Below, in pieces: positions 50,910 to 59,082 of a DNA stretch of 64,000 nucleotides. Below the pieces are notes generated by a model. It saw nothing but the letters and a program-made list of their open reading frames with translations. It was not told the DNA's origin and ran no database searches. Numbering within the stretch: the stretch's first letter is position 1; every line of letters starts with the position of its first letter. Source of the DNA: JAZKID01 sp963714065 (GTDB lineage Bacteria > Pseudomonadota > Alphaproteobacteria > Rhizobiales > UBA4765); assembly GCA_963714065.1 (NCBI GenBank), contig OY970226.1:372001-436000 (forward strand). The letters are read 5' to 3'. A program made the position numbers and the translations under genes.

Positions 50910-51839
50910 ATGTCTGTTTTGCGCGTTCTGCTTACGATGATGCTGATCGGCTTGGCATTCGAGCCGCCGCGCAGCTTTGCCCAGTCTTTCCCGCAGCTTT
51001 CCCCGCCCGCCATCAATACGCCGCTGACAAACCCGCTTTCCGCACCGCATATGGGGAAAAATCCGCGCGCACCGCAAAACGGGCTCGATATCGGCACCTC
51101 GGTGAAACTGACCGCCCTGCTCAGCGAAACCGGCCCGGTTTTGAACAAGGATGTCATCTGGCGCGTCTATTCCGAGCGTGCCGACGAGCAGCAAGGTCTG
51201 ATCCTCGTTACGCAAACCAACGACGCACAACCGCAGCTGCGCCTGCCGCCGGGCGTCTATGTCATCAATGCCGCTTTCGGGCGCGCCACCGTCACTCGGC
51301 GCCTGCAGATCAGCAATGTGCCGATCCAGGACCGCTTTATCCTGAATGCGGGCGGGCTGATCCTGTCCGGCAAGGTCGGCAATACGCCCATCCCCGATTC
51401 CAAGCTGACGGCTGCGATCTATACCGGCCCCGGCGCCGACGGCACGCTGGTGATGGAAAACGCAAAAGCTGGCGAGATCCTGCGCCTGCCCGCGGGCGAT
51501 TATCACATCGTCTCGCGCTATGGCGATGCCAACGCCATCCTGAGCGCCGATATCGCCATCAAGCCCGGCACGGTGACGGAAGCCGCCCTCAACCATCGCG
51601 CAGCTTCGGTCGTGCTCAAGCTTGTGAAGGAACAGGGCAGCGAGGCGCTCGCCAATACGACATGGTCGGTGCTGACACCGGGCGGCGATACGGTGAAGGA
51701 AGTGATCGGCGCCTTTCCGAGCCTTGTCTTGCAGCAGGGCGAATATACGGCGATCGCGCGCAACGAGGGCCGCGCTTTCACCACATCCTTCAAGGTCGAA
51801 AGCGGCAAGGATATCGAGCTGGAACTGCCGACACAGTGA
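50910..51839 (+). CDS. Exported beta-rich hypothetical protein, 309 residues
   Basis: Signal peptide to about residue 25 (VLLTMMLIGLAFEPPRSFAQ). The mature part has three similar beta-sandwich-like units of about 80 residues, each ending in a 'LPxGxY' turn (RLPPGVYVINAAFG, RLPAGDYHIVSRYG, LQQGEYTAIARNEG). This is the pattern of carboxypeptidase-regulatory or prealbumin-like folds. No named family recognised. Start is the ATG at 50910; a GTG at 50901 is possible. Divergent from ampG. Confidence 0.65.
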   Translation: MSVLRVLLTMMLIGLAFEPPRSFAQSFPQLSPPAINTPLTNPLSAPHMGKNPRAPQNGLDIGTSVKLTALLSETGPVLNKDVIWRVYSERADEQQGLILVTQTNDAQPQLRLPPGVYVINAAFGRATVTRRLQISNVPIQDRFILNAGGLILSGKVGNTPIPDSKLTAAIYTGPGADGTLVMENAKAGEILRLPAGDYHIVSRYGDANAILSADIAIKPGTVTEAALNHRAASVVLKLVKEQGSEALANTTWSVLTPGGDTVKEVIGAFPSLVLQQGEYTAIARNEGRAFTTSFKVESGKDIELELPTQ

Positions 51840-51848
51840 GAGGAGCGG

Positions 51849-51925
51849 TGCGCTAGCGCATGAGGATGTCCGGTGGACATCCGAAAGCGACGAGCGCCCT
51901 GAGCGCAAGCGAAGGGCAATACAGC
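51849..51925. repeat. Cluster of short palindromes between convergent genes
   Basis: Contains TGCGCTAGCGCA (51849-51860), GGATGTCCGGTGGACATCC (51864-51882) and GCGCCCTGAGCGCAAGCGAA. Looks like another repeat family or a transcription barrier; only one copy is in this window. Confidence 0.5.
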
Positions 51926-53908
51926 TTAAGCAGCTTTTGCCTTACCCGCCTGCACCAAATCCGGCGGCATTGCCTCTTCGGTCAACGCTTTTAGCGCCGC
52001 ATCGAGCTTCGCTGATTTCTGCTCCTGCGATCCGAGACGGCGGATATTCACCTCGCGCGCTTCCGCTTCCTTCATGCCGACCACCATCAGCACCGGAACC
52101 TTGGCGAGTGAATGTTCACGTACCTTGTAATTGATCTTCTCGTTGCGCGCGTCCAGCTCAGCGCGCAGACCTGCTTTGATGCACATGTCCAGCACTTCCT
52201 GTGCATAGCCGTCGGCATCGGAGGTGATGGTTGCGATCACCACCTGCACCGGCGCCAGCCACAGCGGCAGGTGGCCCGCATAATGCTCGAGCACAATGCC
52301 GGTGAAACGCTCCATAGAGCCGCAGATGGCGCGGTGGATCATGATCGGGATGTGCTTTTCGCCGTCGGCACCGATGTAGAAGGCGCCGAAACGCTCCGGC
52401 ATGTTGAAATCCACCTGCGTGGTGCCGCACTGCCAGTCGCGGCCAATGGCGTCGCGCAGCACATATTCGAACTTCGGACCATAGAAGGCGCCCTCGCCCG
52501 GATTTATGCCGGTCTTGATCTTAGCCTCAGACTGGTCCTCGATTTGCTTCAATACGCGCGTCATTACAGCTTCCGCCCGGTCCCACAGCGCATCGTCGCC
52601 GACCCGCTTTTCGGGACGGGTGGAGAGCTTCACCACGATGTTGTCAAAACCAAAATCGGCATAGGTGGTGAGGATCAAATCGTTGATCTTGAGGCACTCC
52701 TCCGCCATCTGCTCTTCGGTGCAGAAAACGTGCGCATCGTCCTGCGTGAAAGCACGCACGCGCATGAGGCCGTGCAGCGCGCCGCTTGGCTCGTAGCGAT
52801 GGACAATACCAAATTCGCTCAATTTTATAGGCAGTTCGCGGTAACTCTTCAGTCCATGCTTGAAGATCTGCACATGGCCCGGACAATTCATCGGCTTGAT
52901 CGCGTAGGTGCGGTTGTCCTCATTATCTTCCGCCGCGCAGCAGGCGACGAACATGTTATCGCGGAACCAGCCCCAGTGGCCCGATGTCTCCCACAAGGAC
53001 TTGTCGAGTAGCTGCGGCGCGTTCACTTCCTGATAGCCGAGCGGCTTGAGGCGGCGGCGCATATAGGAGACGAGTTCCTGGAATAACGTCCAGCCTTTCG
53101 CGTGCCAGAACACGGTACCTGGCCCCTCTTCCTGGAAATGGAAGAGATCCATCTCGCGCGCCAGACGGCGGTGATCGCGTTTCTCGGCTTCTTCGAGCTG
53201 ATGTAGATAGGCTTTCAACTCGTCGTCGCCGGCGAAAGCGGTTGCGTAAATGCGCGTCAGCATGGCGTTTTTCGAATCGCCACGCCAATAGGCGCCCGCC
53301 ACTTTCAGCAATTTGAATGCCGTGCCGATCTGCCCGGTCGAGGTCATGTGCGGGCCGCGGCAAAGATCGAACCAGTCGCCCTGCCTGTAGATTTTCAGAT
53401 CCTCGCCCGCAGTGATCGCATCGATCAGTTCGACTTTATAATTCTCACCCTTGTCGGCGAAAACTTTTTTCGCCTGCTCACGCGACCATACTTCCTTCGT
53501 GAAAGGTGCGTTTTTCGCGATGATCTCGCGCATCTTTTGCTCGATCGCCGGAAAATCCTCAGGCGTGAAAGCGCTGTTTCGCGCGAAATCGTAATAGAAC
53601 CCGTTTTCGATGACAGGGCCGATCGTCACCTGCGTGCCGGGATAAAGCGCCTGCACAGCTTCCGCCATCACATGCGCCGCATCGTGGCGGATCAGTTCCA
53701 GCGCGCGCGGATCGGTGCGCGCGATGAATTCGATCTTCGCATCTTTTTTTATGAAGTCCGCAAGATCGGCAAGAACGCCGTCGAGTGCCATCGCCACCGT
53801 GCGCTTGGCCAATGACGGCGAAATGCTTTTCGCAATCTCGTAACCGCTTGTGTTTTCGGGAAACTGGCGCTGCGCGCCATCGGGGAAAGTAACCGTGACC
53901 ATCTTCAT
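51926..53908 (-). CDS. thrS: Threonyl-tRNA synthetase
   Basis: 660 residues. An N-terminal TGS domain (VTVTFPDGAQRQFPENTSGY), an editing domain (HDAAHVMAEAVQALYPGTQV, and CRGPH), then a class II core with motif 2 (RYEPSGALHGLMRVRAFTQDDAHVFC) and motif 3 (HRAICGSMERFTGI), and an anticodon-binding domain. Length is normal. GGGAGTGAGG just before the ATG at 53908 favours that start over 53902 and a GTG at 53914. Last gene of the scaffold / yidD-hydrolase / thrS series. Confidence 0.97.
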   Translation of the reverse strand: MKMVTVTFPDGAQRQFPENTSGYEIAKSISPSLAKRTVAMALDGVLADLADFIKKDAKIEFIARTDPRALELIRHDAAHVMAEAVQALYPGTQVTIGPVIENGFYYDFARNSAFTPEDFPAIEQKMREIIAKNAPFTKEVWSREQAKKVFADKGENYKVELIDAITAGEDLKIYRQGDWFDLCRGPHMTSTGQIGTAFKLLKVAGAYWRGDSKNAMLTRIYATAFAGDDELKAYLHQLEEAEKRDHRRLAREMDLFHFQEEGPGTVFWHAKGWTLFQELVSYMRRRLKPLGYQEVNAPQLLDKSLWETSGHWGWFRDNMFVACCAAEDNEDNRTYAIKPMNCPGHVQIFKHGLKSYRELPIKLSEFGIVHRYEPSGALHGLMRVRAFTQDDAHVFCTEEQMAEECLKINDLILTTYADFGFDNIVVKLSTRPEKRVGDDALWDRAEAVMTRVLKQIEDQSEAKIKTGINPGEGAFYGPKFEYVLRDAIGRDWQCGTTQVDFNMPERFGAFYIGADGEKHIPIMIHRAICGSMERFTGIVLEHYAGHLPLWLAPVQVVIATITSDADGYAQEVLDMCIKAGLRAELDARNEKINYKVREHSLAKVPVLMVVGMKEAEAREVNIRRLGSQEQKSAKLDAALKALTEEAMPPDLVQAGKAKAA

Positions 53909-53995
53909 CCTCACTCCCGCAAACCAGGCGGGTAAAGCTATGAGACCTTGTATAATAGGAAAATCTTGCTGACAAGTTTATAACAAGAATGAATT

Positions 53996-54064
53996 CGTCA
54001 TACCGGCGAACGCCGGTATCCATCACTTAGCGATCTATAGATCCCGGCTTACGCCGGGATGACG
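53996..54064. repeat. Palindromic repeat (family B)
   Basis: CGTCATACCGGCGAACGCCG and ATCCCGGCTTACGCCGGGATGACG hairpins between thrS and the YidD-hydrolase gene, likely 3' to the latter and 5' to thrS. Confidence 0.75.
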
Positions 54065-54071
54065 TTATAAG

Positions 54072-55163
54072 TCATTTCTGAAGCCACCGCACCACCAGCG
54101 AGATCTGGTCGTCCGTCATCAGCGAAGGCGCATGGCCGACACCGGCAATCGTCACGCTTTCGGCTTGCGGATTCAGGACCTGCATTTCGGCTACCGTTTT
54201 GGCGTCCAAGATATCGGAAAGCTCGCCGCGAAGAATGAGCGTGGGAATTTTGATCGCCTCCCAGAACGGCTTCAAATCGACATCCTTGATTTCGGTGAAA
54301 TCGACGGTATCGCTACGCTTGGGGTTGATGATAGCCGGATCGAAAGAGCGGGCATAGCCGCCGCCCTTCAGCCTGTCGAAAGAATAATCGAAAAACAGCT
54401 TCCACTTGTCTGGCAGATGCGCAAGGCCGAAACCGGCGGCCGTTTCGCGCAGATAGGCATCGGCTTCGGCACGTGTTTTAAAACGCAACGGCGTATTGAA
54501 CATGCCTGCATAGATGCGGGAAAGCGCCTCTTTCCTCACCAGCATGCCGATATCGTTCAGCACCAGTTTGCGGATGCGGCCGGGCGCGCGGCTTGCGATA
54601 TTCATGCCGATCACGCCGCCCATGGAGGTGCCGACCCAGTCGACCTGCTGCAAATTTAACCGATCGAGAATATGCAGGCAGTCCACGGCGCAATTGCCGC
54701 TGTTGTAATCCGCAGGATTTTTCAGCCGCTCCGATTCCCCGCGCCCGGCCATGCTAAGTGCAAGCACGCGCATGCCGCGCCGCGCGAGTTCTGCAGCCAA
54801 CAGATCGAAATCATGTGCGTTGCGCGAAATGCCGTGCACACACACGACGGTGCGCGCAGCATTCGCATTGCCCCATTCGTAATAAACGATCTCATGTGTG
54901 CCATTACCACCGTCGTAATCTGGAACGCGGATCGTGCGGCGCACGAATGTTTCCGGTACAGGGTCATAGCCCTGCCCGCCGCCGGGCCGGCAGCGCGCCA
55001 GACGGCACAAGGCAAGCCACCAGCCCTTCAGCACACCGTGTTTTTCGATTGCGCCGAGCCCATATTCCGAACAGCTCGGCTCGAACCGGCACCAATGGCC
55101 GAGAAAAGGTTTCAGCGTCCAGCGGTAAAGATGGATGGGAAGAGAAGCGAGGAATTTCATCAC
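54072..55163 (-). CDS. YidD domain fused to an alpha/beta-hydrolase
   Basis: 363 residues. Residues 1-70 are a complete YidD domain (membrane-insertion efficiency factor), with LYRWTLKPFLGHWCRFEPSC, SEYGLGAIEKHGVLKGWWLA and PGGGQGYDPVP. Normally this is a stand-alone protein of 70-85 residues that assists YidC. From about residue 75 the chain continues as an alpha/beta-hydrolase: VVCVHGISRNAHDF oxyanion region, VGTSMGGVIGM with the nucleophile Ser, and GVGHAPSLM with the catalytic His. The Asp is probably in RGELSDI. It lies between an Fe-S scaffold gene and thrS, where yidD alone is usually found. No stop separates the parts. Confidence 0.85.
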   Translation of the reverse strand: MMKFLASLPIHLYRWTLKPFLGHWCRFEPSCSEYGLGAIEKHGVLKGWWLALCRLARCRPGGGQGYDPVPETFVRRTIRVPDYDGGNGTHEIVYYEWGNANAARTVVCVHGISRNAHDFDLLAAELARRGMRVLALSMAGRGESERLKNPADYNSGNCAVDCLHILDRLNLQQVDWVGTSMGGVIGMNIASRAPGRIRKLVLNDIGMLVRKEALSRIYAGMFNTPLRFKTRAEADAYLRETAAGFGLAHLPDKWKLFFDYSFDRLKGGGYARSFDPAIINPKRSDTVDFTEIKDVDLKPFWEAIKIPTLILRGELSDILDAKTVAEMQVLNPQAESVTIAGVGHAPSLMTDDQISLVVRWLQK

Positions 55164-55169
55164 TTACCC

Positions 55170-55241
55170 CGTCATCCCCGCGCATGCGGGGATCTTGTAA
55201 TTTTGTTTCACATTTAGACCCCCGCCTTCGCGGGGGTGACG
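55170..55241. repeat. Palindromic repeat (family B)
   Basis: CGTCATCCCCGCGCATGCGG and ACCCCCGCCTTCGCGGGGGT hairpins. Its right end is inside the scaffold gene and encodes that protein's last residues (VTPAKAGV) and stop. Confidence 0.8.
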
Positions 55242-55672
55242 ATTTCTTGTTTCATCGCCGCTTCCATTGCCGCTACCGTGGCATCGAAAACGAGCATGGT
55301 GGAATCGTGCCGCGCGGGATAATCGCGCACGCCTTCAAACATCGCAAGCCCGGCCCACTCATTTTGCGGCGGCGCGCCGTTATTCTCAAGCATGTTGCGC
55401 ATCGTATCGCGCAAGTTTTTAAGCTCATCATAAGTTTTGCCGATCACATGCCGCGCGAAAAAAGATGCCGCCGCCTTGCCCAGCGCGCAGGCATCCACTT
55501 CCTGCGCAAAATCGCTGACGCGATCGCCATCCAGCTTCACATCGACAGTAATTATTGAGCCGCAGAGTCGGGCTTGCTTTGTTGCGGAACCATGCGCGCG
55601 GGGAAGGCGGCCTAGGCGCAGGATATCGGCGCAAAGCTGCAAGATCTGCTGGCTGTAAAGATCCATGCTCAT
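55214..55672 (-). CDS. NifU/IscU-like iron-sulfur cluster scaffold protein
   Basis: About 152 residues. IscU-type fold: LYSQQILQLCADILRLGRLP, then LCGSIITVDVKLDGDRVSDF with the first conserved Cys and EVDACALGKAAASF with the second. The third Cys of classical IscU is not found (VRDYPARHDSTM), as in many alphaproteobacterial relatives of this operon. The start is the ATG at 55672 or 55666; the longer frame to 55924 runs over a riboswitch on the other strand. The C-terminus comes from a repeat. Probably first gene of an operon with yidD-hydrolase and thrS. Confidence 0.82.
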   Translation of the reverse strand: MSMDLYSQQILQLCADILRLGRLPRAHGSATKQARLCGSIITVDVKLDGDRVSDFAQEVDACALGKAAASFFARHVIGKTYDELKNLRDTMRNMLENNGAPPQNEWAGLAMFEGVRDYPARHDSTMLVFDATVAAMEAAMKQEIVTPAKAGV

Positions 55673-55756
55673 GCAATCATAGATAACCCGATTGCTCATT
55701 CTTGTGAAAGCATTGTTGCGAGCTTGACACTGTGCCGGCCCTTCCCTATCAATTGC

Positions 55757-55925
55757 CTCGATAGTTCGCCATAAGGCGATGAAAAGGGAATGCAGTGCGG
55801 CGGTTACGCCTAATCTGCAACTGCCCCCGCAACTGTAAGCGGTATGTTTGAGGCATAACGTCACTGGGCAAAGCCTGGGAAGACGCTTCAAGCGAAACCG
55901 CGAAGTCAGGAGACCTGCTATCACG
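55757..55925 (+). ncRNA. Cobalamin riboswitch 2
   Basis: The closing helix GATAG (55760-55764) pairs with CTATC (55918-55922). Core: GATGAAAAGGGAATGCAG, CTGCCCCCGCAACTGTAAGC, CACTGGGCAAAGCCTGGGAAG, and the B12 box AAGTCAGGAGACCTGC. All hallmark elements are intact. It points away from the Fe-S scaffold gene and toward the orphan at 56057. Confidence 0.93.
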
Positions 55926-55988
55926 TGTCACGCTACTCATGCGGAAACGGCGGGTTTCCTTGAGGCATTTCATTTCATCCGTGCGGTG

Positions 55989-56035
55989 ACACGCGCCTGA
56001 AGCTTCCCAAAGGGGTAAGCGAGCGCGGTGTTTTT
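55989..56035 (+). terminator. Riboswitch-controlled terminator (expression platform of riboswitch 2)
   Basis: Arms ACACGCGC (55989-55996) and GCGCGGTGT (56023-56031), inner stem GCTTCCC/GGGGTAAGC, followed by TTTTT. The GACAC at the base can alternatively pair with GTGTC at 55925-55929 to form an antiterminator (GTGTCACGC with GCGGTGACAC). These two folds exclude each other, the expected layout of a transcriptional riboswitch. Confidence 0.8.
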
Positions 56036-56056
56036 CAACCAGACACGGAGATTTTT

Positions 56057-56437
56057 ATGCCTCAAGCTCTAGAAATTGACGGCGGCGCCATAGCAGAAGC
56101 ACGTAATCCTCAAACAGCTTTCTTGCGCGAGCTTGTCGGCCTCAGATATAATATACAAGCAGGAAAAGTAAGCGGTGAACTAGCAACTGTATTTATTGAC
56201 GAAGTTGAAAAGAATTTAAAAAGCAGCGATCCAGACCGCCGTTTTCATGACCAAGAATTAATTTCATACTATTCCAGTCTTATAGAAGAAGATGAAAAAT
56301 TAAAAAAAATACTGAAGTACGTTTGCAACGAAGCAATAGCCAGGCGCGCTAAAATGTTGGAGCCTTTTCGCCAGCGTTGCGAAGAGTTCAAACGAGCATT
56401 GGAAAAATTATTCGGAAAAAGCACGGTACAGCCTTAA
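56057..56437 (+). CDS. Orphan protein under cobalamin riboswitch control, 126 residues
   Basis: Unrecognised. ACGGAG lies six bases before the ATG, and the gene starts 22 bases after the riboswitch terminator, so it must be the regulated gene. No signal peptide or membrane helix. It is highly helical (TAFLRELVGLRYNIQAGKVS, YYSSLIEEDEKLKKILKYVC, RRAKMLEPFRQRCEEFKRAL), with an early GGAIAEARNPQ stretch and two cysteines. It does not look like a B12 transporter, biosynthesis enzyme or B12-independent isozyme, the usual riboswitch targets. The AT-rich DNA contrasts with cckA downstream. Confidence 0.75.
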   Translation: MPQALEIDGGAIAEARNPQTAFLRELVGLRYNIQAGKVSGELATVFIDEVEKNLKSSDPDRRFHDQELISYYSSLIEEDEKLKKILKYVCNEAIARRAKMLEPFRQRCEEFKRALEKLFGKSTVQP

Positions 56438-56441
56438 ACAA

Positions 56442-58958
56442 CTACACTTGCCCCGGCATCACTTCCTTCACCTTCGCCGCAAGCTGTTTCAGCGAGAAGG
56501 GCTTGGGCAGGAAGGCGAATTCCTCGTTCACATCGAGGTTTTTGCGGAAAGCCTCCTCGGCATAGCCGGACATGAAAATGATGTTGAGATCGCTCTTCAT
56601 CTTGCGCATTTCGCGCAGCATAGTCGGCCCGTCCATTTCCGGCATCACCACATCGGAAACAATCAGGGCGATTTCATCCTTATGGTCGCGCATCAGGTCC
56701 AGCGCCGCCATGCCGGTTTCGGCCTCGAGTACGGTATAGCCGCGCGAGCGCAGCGCACGGCTGGCGAAGGCGCGCACCGCCTCCTCGTCTTCCACCAGCA
56801 GGATCGTGCCCTGCCCTGTGAGATCGGCGCTCTGCACCTCTTTCGTCGACGGCTTGACCGGCATTTCGTCGGTGCGCGGCATGTAGCGCGGCAGGAAGAT
56901 GCGAAATGTCGAGCCCTTGTCCAGTTCCGTCTCGACGAAAATGAAGCCGTCCGTCTGCTTGACGATGCCGTAAACCGTGGAGAGGCCAAGGCCCGTGCCC
57001 TTGCCGACATCCTTCGTCGAAAAGAACGGCTCGAAGATTTTGTCGAGCACATGCTCCGCAATGCCGGTGCCGGTATCGGCCACTTCGATCAGCACATAAT
57101 CTGTCGACGGCATGATGCTGTAGCCGTAATCCTTGATGGTCTCGCCCTTGACGTTCTGCGTGGAAATGGTGAGCCGCCCGCCGTCCGGCATGGCGTCGCG
57201 CGCATTCACGGAGAGGTTCATGATCACTTGTTCGAACTGGTTGAGGTCGGCCTTCACGAACCATAGGTCGCGGCCGTTGCGTACTTCCAGCTTGATCTTT
57301 TCGCCCAGCAGGCGGCTGAGCAGCACCGACAGCTCGGAAAGCGTATCGGGCAGGTTCAGCACTTCCGGCCGCAGGGTCTGCCTGCGCGAGAAAGCCAGCA
57401 GCTGCCGCACGAGACCGGCCGCGCGGTTCGCGTTCTGCTTGATGTTCATGATGTCCTGGAACGCGGGATCGGACGGGCGATGGCTCGCCAGCAGCAGATC
57501 GGAAAAACCGATGATGGCGGTCAGCACATTGTTGAAATCGTGCGCGATGCCGCCCGCGAGCTGGCCGATGGCCTGCATCTTCTGGCTTTGCGCAAACTGA
57601 AGTTCGAGCGCGCGCTGCTGCGTGGTGTCGGTCGCGAAAACCAGCGCCGCTTCGGAATCGCGCTCGGCCTCATCCACCGCCGAAACATAAAGACGCGCAA
57701 AGCGCTGCTTGTCGCCCGAAAGCGTCACATCGATGGGCGCGATATTACCCTTGCCAAGCGTTGCCGCTTCCATCGCCGCCTGCACCTGCGGCCGATCGAT
57801 ATCGATGATGGCTTCGAGCAAGGGGCTGTTGCGCGCGGCATAGGCGGGGAGCAGCTTTGCGAAAGGCGCATTCGAGCGGCCGATGCGCCCGTCCTTGTCC
57901 ACGGTGGCGATGGCGAGCGGCGCATTGTTGAAGAAGCGCGCGAAACGCACTTCCGCGGCGCGCAAGGTTTCCGCCACATCCGAGCCGGGCGCACGGTCGA
58001 GCACGAGGGTACGCGACGCGCCCTGCGTGCCGTCGGCGGCAAAAGAAACGCGATGCAGCAAACGCACCGGGCAGGTGCGGCCGTTATGCTTCATAAGATC
58101 GATGTCGTAAATCTCCGTCACCTGCTCGCCGGGCTTGGCGGCAAGGCCCTCGAAGAGTGCCGCATGCGCAGGCTGGATCAGATCCTTGATGCTCAGTTCG
58201 CCGGTCGCCGCCTCGCCGAGATCGTAACCGAGCAGTTGCGCCAACGTGGCGTTCATATAAGTGATCCTGCCCTTGGGATCGACCGACATGAAACCGGCCG
58301 GTGCATGGTCGAGATAATCGATGGCGTGCTGCAGTTCCTGGACGATATTCTCCTGCTTCTGCCGCTCGCGCGTGACATCCGAAACCGTCCAGAGATAATG
58401 ATGCGCGCGCCCTTCCGCCTCGACCGGCTGCACGCGCACCTTCAGCCATTTCAGCGTACCCGAAGCGACGCGCACACGAATGTCGTCGGAAGCCGCGCGC
58501 CGGTCGCGCGCCGCATTGGTGAGGCGGAACAGCACTTCGGCCACTTCGGCATCACGCGCGAAGACGCGCTCGAGCGTGCGCGCATCGTCGCGCCCGTCGG
58601 CTTCGGTGAGCGTCAGATAGGCATCATTGGCATAAAGAATACGCCCGGAGCCGTCCGTGACCATCGCCCCTTCGGGAAAACTGTCGACAATGGCGCGCGA
58701 GAAATCGAGTTTCGGCCGCGCCGATCCCGTCAGCTCGATCAGCCCGACGGCGGCGGCAAACAATGCGAACAGGCCGAACACGGCAAGCAGCGCGAGCAGG
58801 CCCATGATGAAGGGCTGCGCATCCTCGGTCTTCAGGAAGGCAAGCAGCGTGCCGGCGGTCGCGATGACAAGCGCCAGGATCAGCACCAGCCAGATGGGAT
58901 TCCCGCGCGCATCGTCGAACAGGGAATCGGCCGGTTGCTTTTCTGAAAACAGGGTCAT
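56442..58958 (-). CDS. cckA: Cell-cycle hybrid histidine kinase CckA
   Basis: 838 residues. Two membrane helices (22-42, 49-76), three PAS-like domains (about 85-195, 205-325, 330-455), HisKA with phospho-acceptor His473 in GGIAHDFNN, an ATPase domain (NLSVNARDAMPDGGRL, VADTGTGI, GKGTGLGLSTVYGIVKQ) and a receiver domain with Asp769 in SDVVMPEMDG. CckA phosphorylates the ChpT-CtrA/CpdR relay that controls replication, division and motility in alphaproteobacteria. The domain order and HDFNN motif match CckA closely. Convergent with the riboswitch orphan, four bases apart. Confidence 0.93.
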   Translation of the reverse strand: MTLFSEKQPADSLFDDARGNPIWLVLILALVIATAGTLLAFLKTEDAQPFIMGLLALLAVFGLFALFAAAVGLIELTGSARPKLDFSRAIVDSFPEGAMVTDGSGRILYANDAYLTLTEADGRDDARTLERVFARDAEVAEVLFRLTNAARDRRAASDDIRVRVASGTLKWLKVRVQPVEAEGRAHHYLWTVSDVTRERQKQENIVQELQHAIDYLDHAPAGFMSVDPKGRITYMNATLAQLLGYDLGEAATGELSIKDLIQPAHAALFEGLAAKPGEQVTEIYDIDLMKHNGRTCPVRLLHRVSFAADGTQGASRTLVLDRAPGSDVAETLRAAEVRFARFFNNAPLAIATVDKDGRIGRSNAPFAKLLPAYAARNSPLLEAIIDIDRPQVQAAMEAATLGKGNIAPIDVTLSGDKQRFARLYVSAVDEAERDSEAALVFATDTTQQRALELQFAQSQKMQAIGQLAGGIAHDFNNVLTAIIGFSDLLLASHRPSDPAFQDIMNIKQNANRAAGLVRQLLAFSRRQTLRPEVLNLPDTLSELSVLLSRLLGEKIKLEVRNGRDLWFVKADLNQFEQVIMNLSVNARDAMPDGGRLTISTQNVKGETIKDYGYSIMPSTDYVLIEVADTGTGIAEHVLDKIFEPFFSTKDVGKGTGLGLSTVYGIVKQTDGFIFVETELDKGSTFRIFLPRYMPRTDEMPVKPSTKEVQSADLTGQGTILLVEDEEAVRAFASRALRSRGYTVLEAETGMAALDLMRDHKDEIALIVSDVVMPEMDGPTMLREMRKMKSDLNIIFMSGYAEEAFRKNLDVNEEFAFLPKPFSLKQLAAKVKEVMPGQV

Positions 58959-59082
58959 GCTCGATTTATAACGCGAATCGCCATTTCAGCCTAGCATAAC
59001 GCGTATTTCTGGCCTTTAAATGTTGTATTCATGCGATTTTTTGATTAAATCACTTTATTATTCAGGAAAATAAACCACGCTC

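Noticed and set aside
55939..55989. 16-codon leader ORF (MRKRRVSLRHFISSVR) after riboswitch 2
   Set aside because: It lies entirely within the terminator/antiterminator region and has no ribosome site; the pairing function explains the sequence.
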